A DNA stretch of 5,500 bases from Actinomycetota bacterium (GTDB taxonomy: Bacteria; Actinomycetota; Acidimicrobiia; Spongiisociales; UBA11373). Of this stretch, positions 1 through 5,227 are shown one piece after another (positions within the stretch are counted from its first letter, which is position 1; each line of letters begins with the position of its first letter). Both the position numbers and the translations under genes were made by a program. The notes below the pieces were generated by a model that made no database searches, had not been told where the DNA came from, and was given only the letters and a program-made list of their open reading frames with translations. Location of the stretch: contig DNGH01000159.1 of the NCBI GenBank assembly GCA_003486285.1, forward strand, positions 1-5,500, read 5' to 3'.

Positions 1-339
1 CACCTCGCGGTGTACGTCGAGCCGCTGGCGGAACCCGACATCGAGGCGGTGGCGGCCGCAACCGTGCCGTTGGCAGCGGTCTTCCTGCCGGAGGTGTTCC
101 TGCAATGGCCGGGTCTGTTGTCGTTCGACATCTGCCAGGAGCGTTATGCCGCCGGGGAGTCGGGCACGCCACCACCGCCGGAGACGGTCCTCAACGTCAC
201 CCGCGAGGTGGCCCTGGGTATCGACTGGGACACCGTCACTCTGGCCGAACTGCTGGCCCGACTGAGTCCCGACTTCACGCTGTACGCCTCCACCGAGGTG
301 CAGCAATCCACGACCTGGTCGACCGCCACCGGGACCTAG
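1..339 (+). CDS. Hypothetical protein, 3' end (5' truncated by the window)
   Basis: The reading frame is open from the first base of the window to a TAG stop at 337-339, giving at least 112 residues. The first in-frame start candidate is a GTG at base 10, but no ribosome binding site can be seen before the window edge, so I treat the gene as entering from the left. The visible protein is acidic and rich in Val, Ala, Leu and Pro. It has a central FDICQE stretch, a PPPPET segment and an acidic IDWDTVTLAELLARLSPDF segment near the end. There is no membrane segment, Cys cluster or catalytic motif that I can name. GC-rich third positions support real coding. I do not recognise the family, and M. 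tuberculosis has secA2 at the comparable position, which this does not resemble. Confidence 0.6.
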   Translation, partial: HLAVYVEPLAEPDIEAVAAATVPLAAVFLPEVFLQWPGLLSFDICQERYAAGESGTPPPPETVLNVTREVALGIDWDTVTLAELLARLSPDFTLYASTEVQQSTTWSTATGT

Positions 340-357
340 CGCGGCTGTCGCCCTTAC

Positions 358-372
358 TACGATCGCATGCCA
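358..372 (+). promoter_or_regulatory. Candidate leaderless promoter (-10 TACGAT)
   Basis: TACGAT at 358-363 fits the actinobacterial -10 pattern TANNNT. It is followed by 8 bases and then the ATG at 372, so a transcript starting at the A of the ATG would be leaderless. No Shine-Dalgarno sequence precedes this ATG, which is consistent. I see no convincing -35 box about 17 bases upstream, so the call is weak. The same promoter could also serve the downstream operon that begins at 584. Confidence 0.3.
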
Positions 373-593
373 TGACCGTGATCGCATTGGATGATCTCTC
401 CGTCGAGACCACCGACTGGCCGGGTTCCGTGGCCTTGGGGGAGAGCCTGGGCTTTGGCTTTGGCGAGGTCACGGTGTTCCTTGCCGTACCGGACTCACTG
501 GACCTCGAGCCCGCCCATTGCGGAACCCGCCTGAAGCGAGTGACCGATCCCGATGGGCGTGCTGTCGCCCGGGAGGCTGCGCCGTGCGACTGA
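372..593 (+). CDS. Small hypothetical protein, 73 aa (doubtful)
   Basis: An ATG at 372 opens a 73-codon frame ending in TGA at 591-593, which overlaps the GTG start of the next gene by 10 bases. The predicted protein is acidic, with a Gly/Phe-rich middle (LGESLGFGFGEVTVFL) and a charged C-terminal third. It has no motif, signal peptide or membrane segment that I recognise. About three quarters of its codons end in G or C, somewhat fewer than the strongly biased neighbours, so coding is possible but not certain. It fills the gap between the gene ending at 339 and the one starting at 584, and a TANNNT box 8 bases upstream would allow leaderless expression. The alternative is that 340-583 is an untranslated leader with a chance ORF. 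Confidence 0.35.
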   Translation: MTVIALDDLSVETTDWPGSVALGESLGFGFGEVTVFLAVPDSLDLEPAHCGTRLKRVTDPDGRAVAREAAPCD

Positions 594-991
594 CCTCGGC
601 GATGTTGGCCGATGCCGCTCAGGTGACCGCGGGAAAGCTATACGTCCTCGGCGGTGCCTTCGACACGATCACCGCCCGCAGCTTCCCGGTCGTGTACCGC
701 AGCCTCGCCGTGGTCCTGGTCGCCGAGGTCGGCCCGGCCGACCGCAACCGCGATCTGTCGCTTCGGATCGCCCTCTTCGATGAGGACGGCGCCGACATGG
801 GCGTGGAGTCGCACGGCAACCTCCGGGTCGGGGCCCCGGCCTCGATCCCCGCCGGCGCCGCCACGGTCGTGCCGCTGGTTGGTGCGTTCGGCAATGTGCG
901 GTTCCCCGCGCCGGGCGGCTACGTGTTCGTGGTCGAGCACGATGGGGAGGAGCTCGCCCGAATCCCCTTCCGGCTCCGCCCGGCCCCATGA
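584..991 (+). CDS. DUF6941-like protein of unknown function, 135 aa
   Basis: The GTG at 584 is chosen because GGGAGG at 571-576 sits 7 bases upstream and because the protein then begins MRLTSAMLADAAQV. The longer in-frame option from 518 adds residues with no family character. The N-terminal block up to about residue 28 (Leu/Ala-rich start, then GKLYVLGGAFDTI) resembles, from memory, the DUF6941 family, whose members often read 'GKLY..GGGW..I'. The rest looks like a compact beta-sandwich, with strands such as LAVVLVAEV (41-49), LSLRIALFDEDG (58-69) and GYVFVVEHDGEELARIPFRL (112-131). There is no signal peptide or membrane segment, so it is probably cytoplasmic. No biochemical role is known to me. 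Its TGA overlaps the ATG of the phosphatidyltransferase gene (ATGA, 988-991), which suggests coupled translation. Confidence 0.8.
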   Translation: MRLTSAMLADAAQVTAGKLYVLGGAFDTITARSFPVVYRSLAVVLVAEVGPADRNRDLSLRIALFDEDGADMGVESHGNLRVGAPASIPAGAATVVPLVGAFGNVRFPAPGGYVFVVEHDGEELARIPFRLRPAP

Positions 992-1575
992 TCTTCACGA
1001 TCCCCAATCTGATCTCGGCGATCCGCATCTCCCTCGTACCCGTGTTCCTGTGGCTGCTGCTCGGTCGTGAGGACTACATCGCGGCCGGACTGCTGATCGG
1101 CGGGGTCGGGGCCACGGACTGGGTGGACGGGTATCTGGCGCGCCGCCTCGGCCAGGTCTCCGAGCTGGGGAAGATGCTCGACCCGATCGCCGACCGTCTC
1201 GCCGTGGCTGCCGCCGTGATCGGGGGGTGGATCTCTGGCACCGTGCCCGCATGGTTCGCAGCCGCTCTCCTGGTGCGTGAGATCTTCGTGGGCAGCGCCG
1301 CCATGTACCTGGCCGTTCGCACCGGGAAGAAGATCGCAGTGCGCACCCTCGGCAAGCGGGCCACCTTCGCCATCTACTTCGCCATCCCCGCGTTCATCGT
1401 GTACGCCGGCGGCGCCCACGAGTTCTTCCGCGGGTTCGCCCATGCGGTGGGGATTCCCGGCCTGATCCTGTACTGGATCGTTGCCTTCCAGTACTTCGCC
1501 GACATCAGGCGAGCCCTGAGCGAGACCGGCGAACGGGTATCCTCGGAACGACGACAACCAGGAGAGGCGCCGTGA
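988..1575 (+). CDS. pgsA: CDP-alcohol phosphatidyltransferase, PgsA type (CDP-diacylglycerol--glycerol-3-phosphate 3-phosphatidyltransferase)
   Basis: This membrane enzyme of 195 residues should transfer a phosphatidyl group from CDP-diacylglycerol to an alcohol, most likely glycerol 3-phosphate, on the way to phosphatidylglycerol. The family signature D-x2-D-G-x2-A-R-x8-G-x3-D-x3-D is complete: D44, D47, G48, A51, R52, G61, D65 and D69, the metal- and CDP-binding residues. The N-terminus (FTIPNLISAIRISLVPVFLWLL) is typical of PgsA. Further hydrophobic segments lie at about 30-43, 71-90, 92-110, 126-141 and 154-170, giving the usual multi-pass topology. The tail after 171 is polar. There is no Shine-Dalgarno sequence; the start is coupled to the preceding gene through ATGA. 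It corresponds by position to M. tuberculosis Rv1822 (pgsA2). The exact alcohol acceptor cannot be proved from sequence, since related enzymes use inositol phosphate or other acceptors. Confidence 0.88.
   Translation: MIFTIPNLISAIRISLVPVFLWLLLGREDYIAAGLLIGGVGATDWVDGYLARRLGQVSELGKMLDPIADRLAVAAAVIGGWISGTVPAWFAAALLVREIFVGSAAMYLAVRTGKKIAVRTLGKRATFAIYFAIPAFIVYAGGAHEFFRGFAHAVGIPGLILYWIVAFQYFADIRRALSETGERVSSERRQPGEAP
1516..1543 (+). promoter_or_regulatory. Weak candidate internal promoter upstream of gcvH
   Basis: TATCCT at 1538-1543 fits TANNNT, and CTGAGC at 1516-1521 loosely resembles a -35 box with a 16-base spacer. Transcription would begin near 1550 and give a short leader that includes the gcvH ribosome binding site at 1560-1564. 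The box lies inside the pgsA coding region and could be chance. Confidence 0.22.
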
Positions 1576-1949
1576 GCGTTCCCGACGACCGCCGCTACAC
1601 CGACCAGCACGAGTGGGCCCTGCGGGTCGGCGACATCATCCGCATCGGGATCACCGATTACGCCCAGGACGCTCTCGGTGACGTCGTCTTCGTCGACCTC
1701 CCCGCGGTGGGCAAGAAGGTCGCCGCCGGCGACACCCTCGCCGAGGTCGAGTCCACGAAGTCGGTCGCGGAGGTCTACGCGCCGTGTGCGGGTGAGGTGC
1801 GCGCAGTCAACGCGGCGCTCGCCGACGCCCCGGAGCGAATCAACGAAGACCCCTACGGCGAGGGTTGGTTCGTCGAATTGACCCCGGACGACATCACGGC
1901 CGTGGACGGGTTGCTCGACGCCGCGGCCTACCGCGCCCTCATCGGCTGA
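1572..1949 (+). CDS. gcvH: Glycine cleavage system H protein (lipoyl carrier)
   Basis: This 125-residue protein is the lipoylated carrier that shuttles the aminomethyl group from the P protein to the T and L proteins during glycine oxidation. The lipoyl-accepting lysine is K63 in ESTKSVAEVYAP, and the N-terminal YTDQHEWA motif, the IGITDYAQDALGDVVFVDLP strands and the NEDPYGEGWF motif near the end are all typical. Length is normal for the family. The GTG start at 1572 has AGGAG at 1560-1564, 7 bases upstream, and overlaps the pgsA stop (GTGA, 1572-1575). Genes for the P and T proteins are not present in the window, so it is a stand-alone gcvH, as in M. tuberculosis Rv1826. The following 52-base gap is the first real spacer in the cluster. 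Confidence 0.96.
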   Translation: MSVPDDRRYTDQHEWALRVGDIIRIGITDYAQDALGDVVFVDLPAVGKKVAAGDTLAEVESTKSVAEVYAPCAGEVRAVNAALADAPERINEDPYGEGWFVELTPDDITAVDGLLDAAAYRALIG

Positions 1950-1979
1950 CCCTCTACCTCACCTTCAACGTGACGGTGA

Positions 1980-1989
1980 TTACGGGTAA
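1980..1989 (+). promoter_or_regulatory. Candidate operator: TTAC-GG-GTAA inverted repeat before the FHA gene
   Basis: The 52-base spacer 1950-2001 contains a perfect 4-base inverted repeat, TTAC (1980-1983) and GTAA (1986-1989), separated by GG. It overlaps the AAGGG ribosome binding site at 1988-1992. The heptamer ACGGTGA lies just upstream at 1973-1979. TTAC/GTAA arms and ACGGTG hexamers also occur in front of the MerR gene that starts at 5339, which raises the possibility of a shared regulator. The motif is short, so chance is a serious alternative. Confidence 0.25.
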
Positions 1990-2001
1990 GGGCCAGGTAC
2001 C

Positions 2002-2397
2002 ATGCCGTTTGTGGAGTCCTTCCCGCCGCGGCCGTCGGACGAGCCGGATCCGACCGAAACCATCGAAGTCCCCAGCGCGGATGGAGACCGCGAGCCTGCG
2101 GCCGCCGCCGCCTACGCGCTGATAGTCGCCTCCGGGCCGAGGCGCGGACTGCACTGGGCGATCGGGGAGGGGCTCCAGGCGGGCCGCAGCCCCGACGCGG
2201 ACATATTCCTGGACGATGTCACGGTCTCCCGCCACCACGCCGAGTTCGGAGTCGAAGGGGGCGTGTTGGTGGTCCGGGACCTCGGCTCGACCAACGGCAC
2301 CTACGTCAACGGGGTGCGCTCCGACGAGTCTGTGCTCGATGTCGGCGACCAGGTGATCATCGGCCGTTTCCATCTGATCGTCGCCGCCGACTCATGA
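2002..2397 (+). CDS. garA: GarA-like FHA-domain protein
   Basis: This soluble 131-residue protein has a disordered acidic N-terminus (about 1-35) and one forkhead-associated domain (about 38-128). The phosphothreonine-binding residues of the domain are present: G61-R62-S63, S76-R77-x-H79 and N98-G99. In mycobacteria and corynebacteria the homologues GarA and OdhI inhibit 2-oxoglutarate dehydrogenase and modulate glutamate metabolism. They are switched off when Ser/Thr kinases phosphorylate a conserved N-terminal ETT motif, which their own FHA domain then binds. Here the equivalent site reads PTETIEVP, with T18 and T20 separated by Glu. Position between gcvH and the ftsR-like gene is that of Rv1827. 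ATG 2002 has AAGGG at 1988-1992, 9 bases upstream. A GTG in frame at 2011, 7 bases after TACCAT (1998-2003), is a possible leaderless alternative. The kinase is not in the window. Confidence 0.88.
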   Translation: MPFVESFPPRPSDEPDPTETIEVPSADGDREPAAAAAYALIVASGPRRGLHWAIGEGLQAGRSPDADIFLDDVTVSRHHAEFGVEGGVLVVRDLGSTNGTYVNGVRSDESVLDVGDQVIIGRFHLIVAADS

Positions 2398-3086
2398 ACT
2401 CCAGGTCCTCGCTCAGTATCGGCGGCGCGGTCGCCCTGCTCCAGAACGAGTTCCCCGACGCCACCATCTCCAAGATCAGGTTCCTGGAGACGGAGGGTCT
2501 GATCCACCCGCCGCGCACCAAGTCGGGCTATCGCGAGTTCGGCCCCGCCGACCTGGAGCGCATCCGCTACATCCTTCGCCAGCAGCGCGACCACTTCCTC
2601 CCGTTGCGCGTCATCAAGGGCCGCCTGAGCTCATGGGACCGCGGGCAGGAGACCGTCCCGGCGCCCCCACCGGGGCCACCCGCCGCGGCCTATTTCGCAA
2701 CCACCGCGCGCGCTCTCACCGCGGCCGAAGCCGCCGAGTCCGCCGGCGCGCCGCTCGACCTGATCGGCGAGCTCGTCAAGCACGGGGTCCTCGACCCTGC
2801 CCAGGCCACGCCCGAAGCCCGCTTCGACAACGACGACGTCGCGGTGATCCGAGCCGCCTACCGGATGGTCGGCCACGGCCTCGAGGCCCGGCATCTGCGC
2901 GCCATGCGGCTCGGGGCCAACCGCGAGGTCGATCTCTTTCGCCAGCTCACCGCCGCGCTGCTCCGCCATGCCACCCCGAGCGGACGCCGTCAGGCGGGGG
3001 AGATGCTCGCCGATGTCGCCCAGGCGGCTCGCGAGATGCAGGAGGCGATGGTGCGTTCCGAACTGCGCCAGGTCCTGGATAGGTGA
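2394..3086 (+). CDS. ftsR: MerR-family transcriptional regulator, FtsR/Rv1828 type
   Basis: This 230-residue DNA-binding protein has an N-terminal MerR winged helix-turn-helix at about 8-75. The recognition region is SKIRFLETEGLI (26-37), the wing is RTKSGYREF (41-49), and QQRDHFLPLRVIKGRL (63-78) follows, closely resembling Rv1828. A Pro-rich linker (89-96) leads to a second helix-turn-helix-like region at about 106-170 (LTAAEAAESAGAP...LIGELVKHGVLDP...FDNDDVAVIRAAYRMV). This replaces the metal- or drug-binding end of classical MerR proteins, and no sensing Cys is present. A helical tail runs to the end. The Corynebacterium glutamicum homologue FtsR activates ftsZ; the role here is inferred from that. 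Its ATG overlaps the garA stop (ATGA 2394-2397) with no ribosome binding site, so translation is probably coupled. Confidence 0.9.
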   Translation: MNSRSSLSIGGAVALLQNEFPDATISKIRFLETEGLIHPPRTKSGYREFGPADLERIRYILRQQRDHFLPLRVIKGRLSSWDRGQETVPAPPPGPPAAAYFATTARALTAAEAAESAGAPLDLIGELVKHGVLDPAQATPEARFDNDDVAVIRAAYRMVGHGLEARHLRAMRLGANREVDLFRQLTAALLRHATPSGRRQAGEMLADVAQAAREMQEAMVRSELRQVLDR

Positions 3087-3093
3087 GGCCGCA

Positions 3094-4137
3094 GTGCTCT
3101 CCGCCCTGGTGTTGACGCTCGCCCTCGGTGCCCCCGGCCCCGAACTCGGGTTGCGCCCGCTGCCGCTGCCGCCCCCGCCGATGATCGCGTTTCCCGCGCC
3201 CGAGGCCCCGCTGATCGCGGCACGCTCCTGGATGGTGTACTCCGTCGACCACGAGGCGGAGCTGGGGTCGAAGGATCCGGATCTCCTCATGCCCCCGGCG
3301 TCGATCACCAAGCTGATGACCGCGGTGCTCGCCGAGAAGGCTCTCGACCTAAGCGCGACGATCACCATCTCGGCGACCGCCGACGCGACGCCGATCGGCT
3401 TCACCGGTCAACCCGACGTCCGCCAGGGGGAGGTGTGGCTGGCGCGCGACCTTCTCGCCAACGTCATGGTCCAGTCGGGCAACGATGCCTCCACCGCGGT
3501 CGCAGAGGCGGTGTCGGGGACGGTGGAGCAGTTCGTGGAACTCATGAACGTCACCGCGTCCGAACTCGGGATGACCAACACGACCTTTCGCAATCCCCAC
3601 GGCCTGGACGACGCCGAGCACCTCTCGACGGCGCGCGACCTGATCAAGATGGGTCGGTACGCCCTCGACTTCCCGATCACGCTCAAGCTGGCCCGTACCA
3701 AGCACGTCACGTTCGACATCAACGGCCGCATCCTCGAGGTCGACTCCACCGACCGCGACCTCGGGGTGTTCCCCGGCTTGCTGGGACTGAAGACCGGGGA
3801 CACCGCCAATGCCGGCCAGGTGCTGCTCTCCTACACGGTGACCCAGCACGACCGGCTTCTGGCCGTGGTGCTCGGCACCCCGAATCGGCGGGCCACCACC
3901 CGCGCCCTGCTGGCCTGGGCGATGGGCGCCCTGGGGCCGCGCGACCACTTCTTCGGAATGGCCGCCGGGACCGACCTGGCACTGAGTTTCCCGGACTGGT
4001 ATCAGGCACGGCTCGAGGCCGCCGCCAACAACCTCGCTCCGGGGAACCCGGTGAGCCCCGCCCGCACCCCACTGACCGACGATCTCCATCAGAGCTTCCG
4101 GGAGCTGTTGCCGCTGTTGCTCGGCGGCGAGTCATGA
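3094..4137 (+). CDS. dacA: D-alanyl-D-alanine carboxypeptidase (peptidase S11, penicillin-binding protein)
   Basis: This 347-residue exported enzyme should remove the terminal D-Ala from peptidoglycan pentapeptides. All three penicillin-binding motifs are present: S70-I-T-K73 (catalytic Ser and Lys) in PPASITKLMTA, S128-G-N130 in MVQSGNDAS, and K233-T-G235 in GLLGLKTGDTANAG. The catalytic domain runs from about 45 to 280; the 67-residue tail has no clear membrane anchor. The GTG at 3094 is chosen because AGGTGAGG at 3081-3088 lies 5 bases upstream and the gap to ftsR is then only 7 bases. From this start the N-terminus is a short hydrophobic stretch (residues 2-12) without basic residues, followed by a Pro-rich spacer (22-29). 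That is an unusual signal peptide. An in-frame ATG at 3013 would add an Arg-rich n-region but overlap ftsR by 74 bases. The gene has no counterpart at this place in M. tuberculosis. Confidence 0.9.
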   Translation: MLSALVLTLALGAPGPELGLRPLPLPPPPMIAFPAPEAPLIAARSWMVYSVDHEAELGSKDPDLLMPPASITKLMTAVLAEKALDLSATITISATADATPIGFTGQPDVRQGEVWLARDLLANVMVQSGNDASTAVAEAVSGTVEQFVELMNVTASELGMTNTTFRNPHGLDDAEHLSTARDLIKMGRYALDFPITLKLARTKHVTFDINGRILEVDSTDRDLGVFPGLLGLKTGDTANAGQVLLSYTVTQHDRLLAVVLGTPNRRATTRALLAWAMGALGPRDHFFGMAAGTDLALSFPDWYQARLEAAANNLAPGNPVSPARTPLTDDLHQSFRELLPLLLGGES

Positions 4138-4700
4138 GGTCACTGGTCGAGGTCGTCGATGCCGCCACGATCGCCCGGCGCGTGGCCGAACTCGGCGCCG
4201 CGATCACCGCCGACTATCAGGACAAGGAGCCCGTGCTGCTGGGCATCCTCAATGGCGCGGTCCCGTTCCTGGCGGACCTGAGCCGGCACGTGCCGCCCGA
4301 AGCCGAGATCGACTTTCTCAGCCTCACCCGCTTCGGAGAGGAGGGGCGAGTCAACATCTCAGTGGACTCGGCCACCTCCATCGCGGGTCGTCACGTGATC
4401 GTGGTCGAGGACATCGTCGACACCGGCCTCACCCTGTCCTACCTGCACGGGCTCCTCGCCACCCGCCGCCCGGCGTCGCTCGCCACCGCCACCCTGATCG
4501 ACAAGGTCACCAGGCGTATCGTCGACGTCGATCTCCGCTATCGGGGCTTCGAGGTGGGCGACGAGTTCCTGCTCGGCTACGGCTTGGACTGGAACGGGCG
4601 CTACCGCAATCTGCCATCGCTGTGGGCGGTGCTCGATCTGGCGACGTTCCAGGACGATCCCGACTCGCTGGCCCGGCAGGTCTTTGCCGGGGCGGGGTAG
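4134..4700 (+). CDS. hpt: Hypoxanthine(-guanine) phosphoribosyltransferase
   Basis: This 188-residue cytoplasmic enzyme should salvage hypoxanthine and guanine by transferring phosphoribose from PRPP, giving IMP and GMP. The PRPP-binding motif VVEDIVDTGLTLSYL is at 90-104, with E92, D93 and D96. The upstream loop ILNGAVPF is at 38-45, the purine-contacting lysine is K124 in LIDKVTRR, and the C-terminal signature GFEVGDEFLLGYGLDWNGRYRNLP is at 138-161. Length is normal. One oddity is the flexible catalytic loop: it reads LSLTRFGEEGRVNI (62-75), with Arg-Phe (65-66) where most family members have Ser-Tyr. The ATG overlaps the carboxypeptidase stop (ATGA 4134-4137), and only a weak Shine-Dalgarno sequence is visible, so translation is likely coupled. 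PyrR is an unlikely alternative given the C-terminal signature. Confidence 0.92.
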   Translation: MRSLVEVVDAATIARRVAELGAAITADYQDKEPVLLGILNGAVPFLADLSRHVPPEAEIDFLSLTRFGEEGRVNISVDSATSIAGRHVIVVEDIVDTGLTLSYLHGLLATRRPASLATATLIDKVTRRIVDVDLRYRGFEVGDEFLLGYGLDWNGRYRNLPSLWAVLDLATFQDDPDSLARQVFAGAG

Positions 4701-4710
4701 TCTGCTCTGG
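4698..4710 (+). promoter_or_regulatory. Candidate leaderless promoter for the DUF151 gene (-10 TAGTCT)
   Basis: TAGTCT at 4698-4703 fits TANNNT and ends 6 bases before the GTG at 4710, so transcription starting at that G would give a leaderless mRNA. The first three bases of the box are also the TAG stop of hpt. No Shine-Dalgarno sequence lies in the 9-base gap, which supports either leaderless expression or re-initiation by terminating ribosomes. No good -35 box is visible near 4675. Confidence 0.35.
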
Positions 4711-5204
4711 TGACTCCGGAGAGCATTCCACTGGAGCTGGTGGGGGTCCGCGTCGAGCTTCCCACGAACACCCCGATCGTGCTGCTGCGCGAGACGGGAG
4801 GGACGCGGCACCTGCCGATCTTCATCGGGGCGGGCGAGGCCACCGCGATCGCCTTCGCCCTAGAGGGCGTCGAGCCGCAGCGTCCGATGACCCACGATCT
4901 GCTCAAGGCGGTCCTGGAGAGCCTCGGTGCGGTGGTCGACCACGTCCTGATCACCGCTTTGCGCGACGGCATCTACTTCGCCGACCTGGTCCTCAACAGG
5001 GGAGGGGAGGAGGTCCGGGTCTCGGCACGGCCCAGCGATGCCATCGCTCTGGCCGCTCGCACCGGATCGCCCATATTCGTGCTGCCGTCGGTGCTCGACG
5101 AGGCGGGCGTCGAGCTCCAGGACGAGGACGAGGAGTCGGAAGTCGCCCGCTTCCGCTCCTTCCTGGAGCAGGTGGATCCCGAGGACTTCGGTCCCTCCGG
5201 CTGA
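4710..5204 (+). CDS. DUF151 / bifunctional nuclease-family protein
   Basis: This soluble 164-residue protein carries one DUF151 domain at about 7-135, closely resembling Rv1829. Landmarks are LVGVRVELPTNTPIVLLRE (10-28), LPIFIGAGEATAIAFALEG (35-53), RPMTHDLL (58-65), DGIYFADLVL (86-95) and the signature VSARPSDAIALAARTGSPIFV (104-124). A strongly acidic stretch (138-144) and a short helical tail follow. Plant members of the family were described as nucleases acting on DNA and RNA, but no enzymatic role is established to my knowledge for the actinobacterial members. The GTG at 4710 is the natural start because the protein then begins MTPESIPLELVGVRVE, in line with the family. It sits 9 bases after hpt and is followed by a 134-base regulatory gap, so it is probably the last gene of the operon. 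Confidence 0.9.
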   Translation: MTPESIPLELVGVRVELPTNTPIVLLRETGGTRHLPIFIGAGEATAIAFALEGVEPQRPMTHDLLKAVLESLGAVVDHVLITALRDGIYFADLVLNRGGEEVRVSARPSDAIALAARTGSPIFVLPSVLDEAGVELQDEDEESEVARFRSFLEQVDPEDFGPSG

Positions 5205-5227
5205 GGCGCCCCGTTCCCGTTCCGCGG

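Noticed and set aside
105..371. Upstream extension of the 372-593 frame from an ATG at 105
   Set aside because: This part overlaps the well-biased frame ending at 339 and has the Arg/His/Gly-rich composition of a shadow.
919..1557. A 212-residue open frame on the - strand opposite pgsA
   Set aside because: It lies antisense to a well-supported PgsA with a full catalytic signature. Its composition (Gly, Glu, Asp, His, Arg rich) is typical of a high-GC antisense shadow.
1959..1979. TCACC / GGTGA inverted repeat between gcvH and garA as a terminator
   Set aside because: A 5-bp stem with an 11-base loop and no T-run is too weak; it is more likely chance or part of an operator.
2968..3093. ATG at 2968 as the carboxypeptidase start
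   Set aside because: It would overlap ftsR by 119 bases and add an Arg/Cys-rich stretch that looks like out-of-frame reading of ftsR. The GTG at 3094 has a better-placed ribosome binding site.
2631..4089. Long - strand open frames at 2631-3404 and 3349-4089
   Set aside because: They are antisense to ftsR and the carboxypeptidase, have low-complexity composition, and show no recognisable motif.
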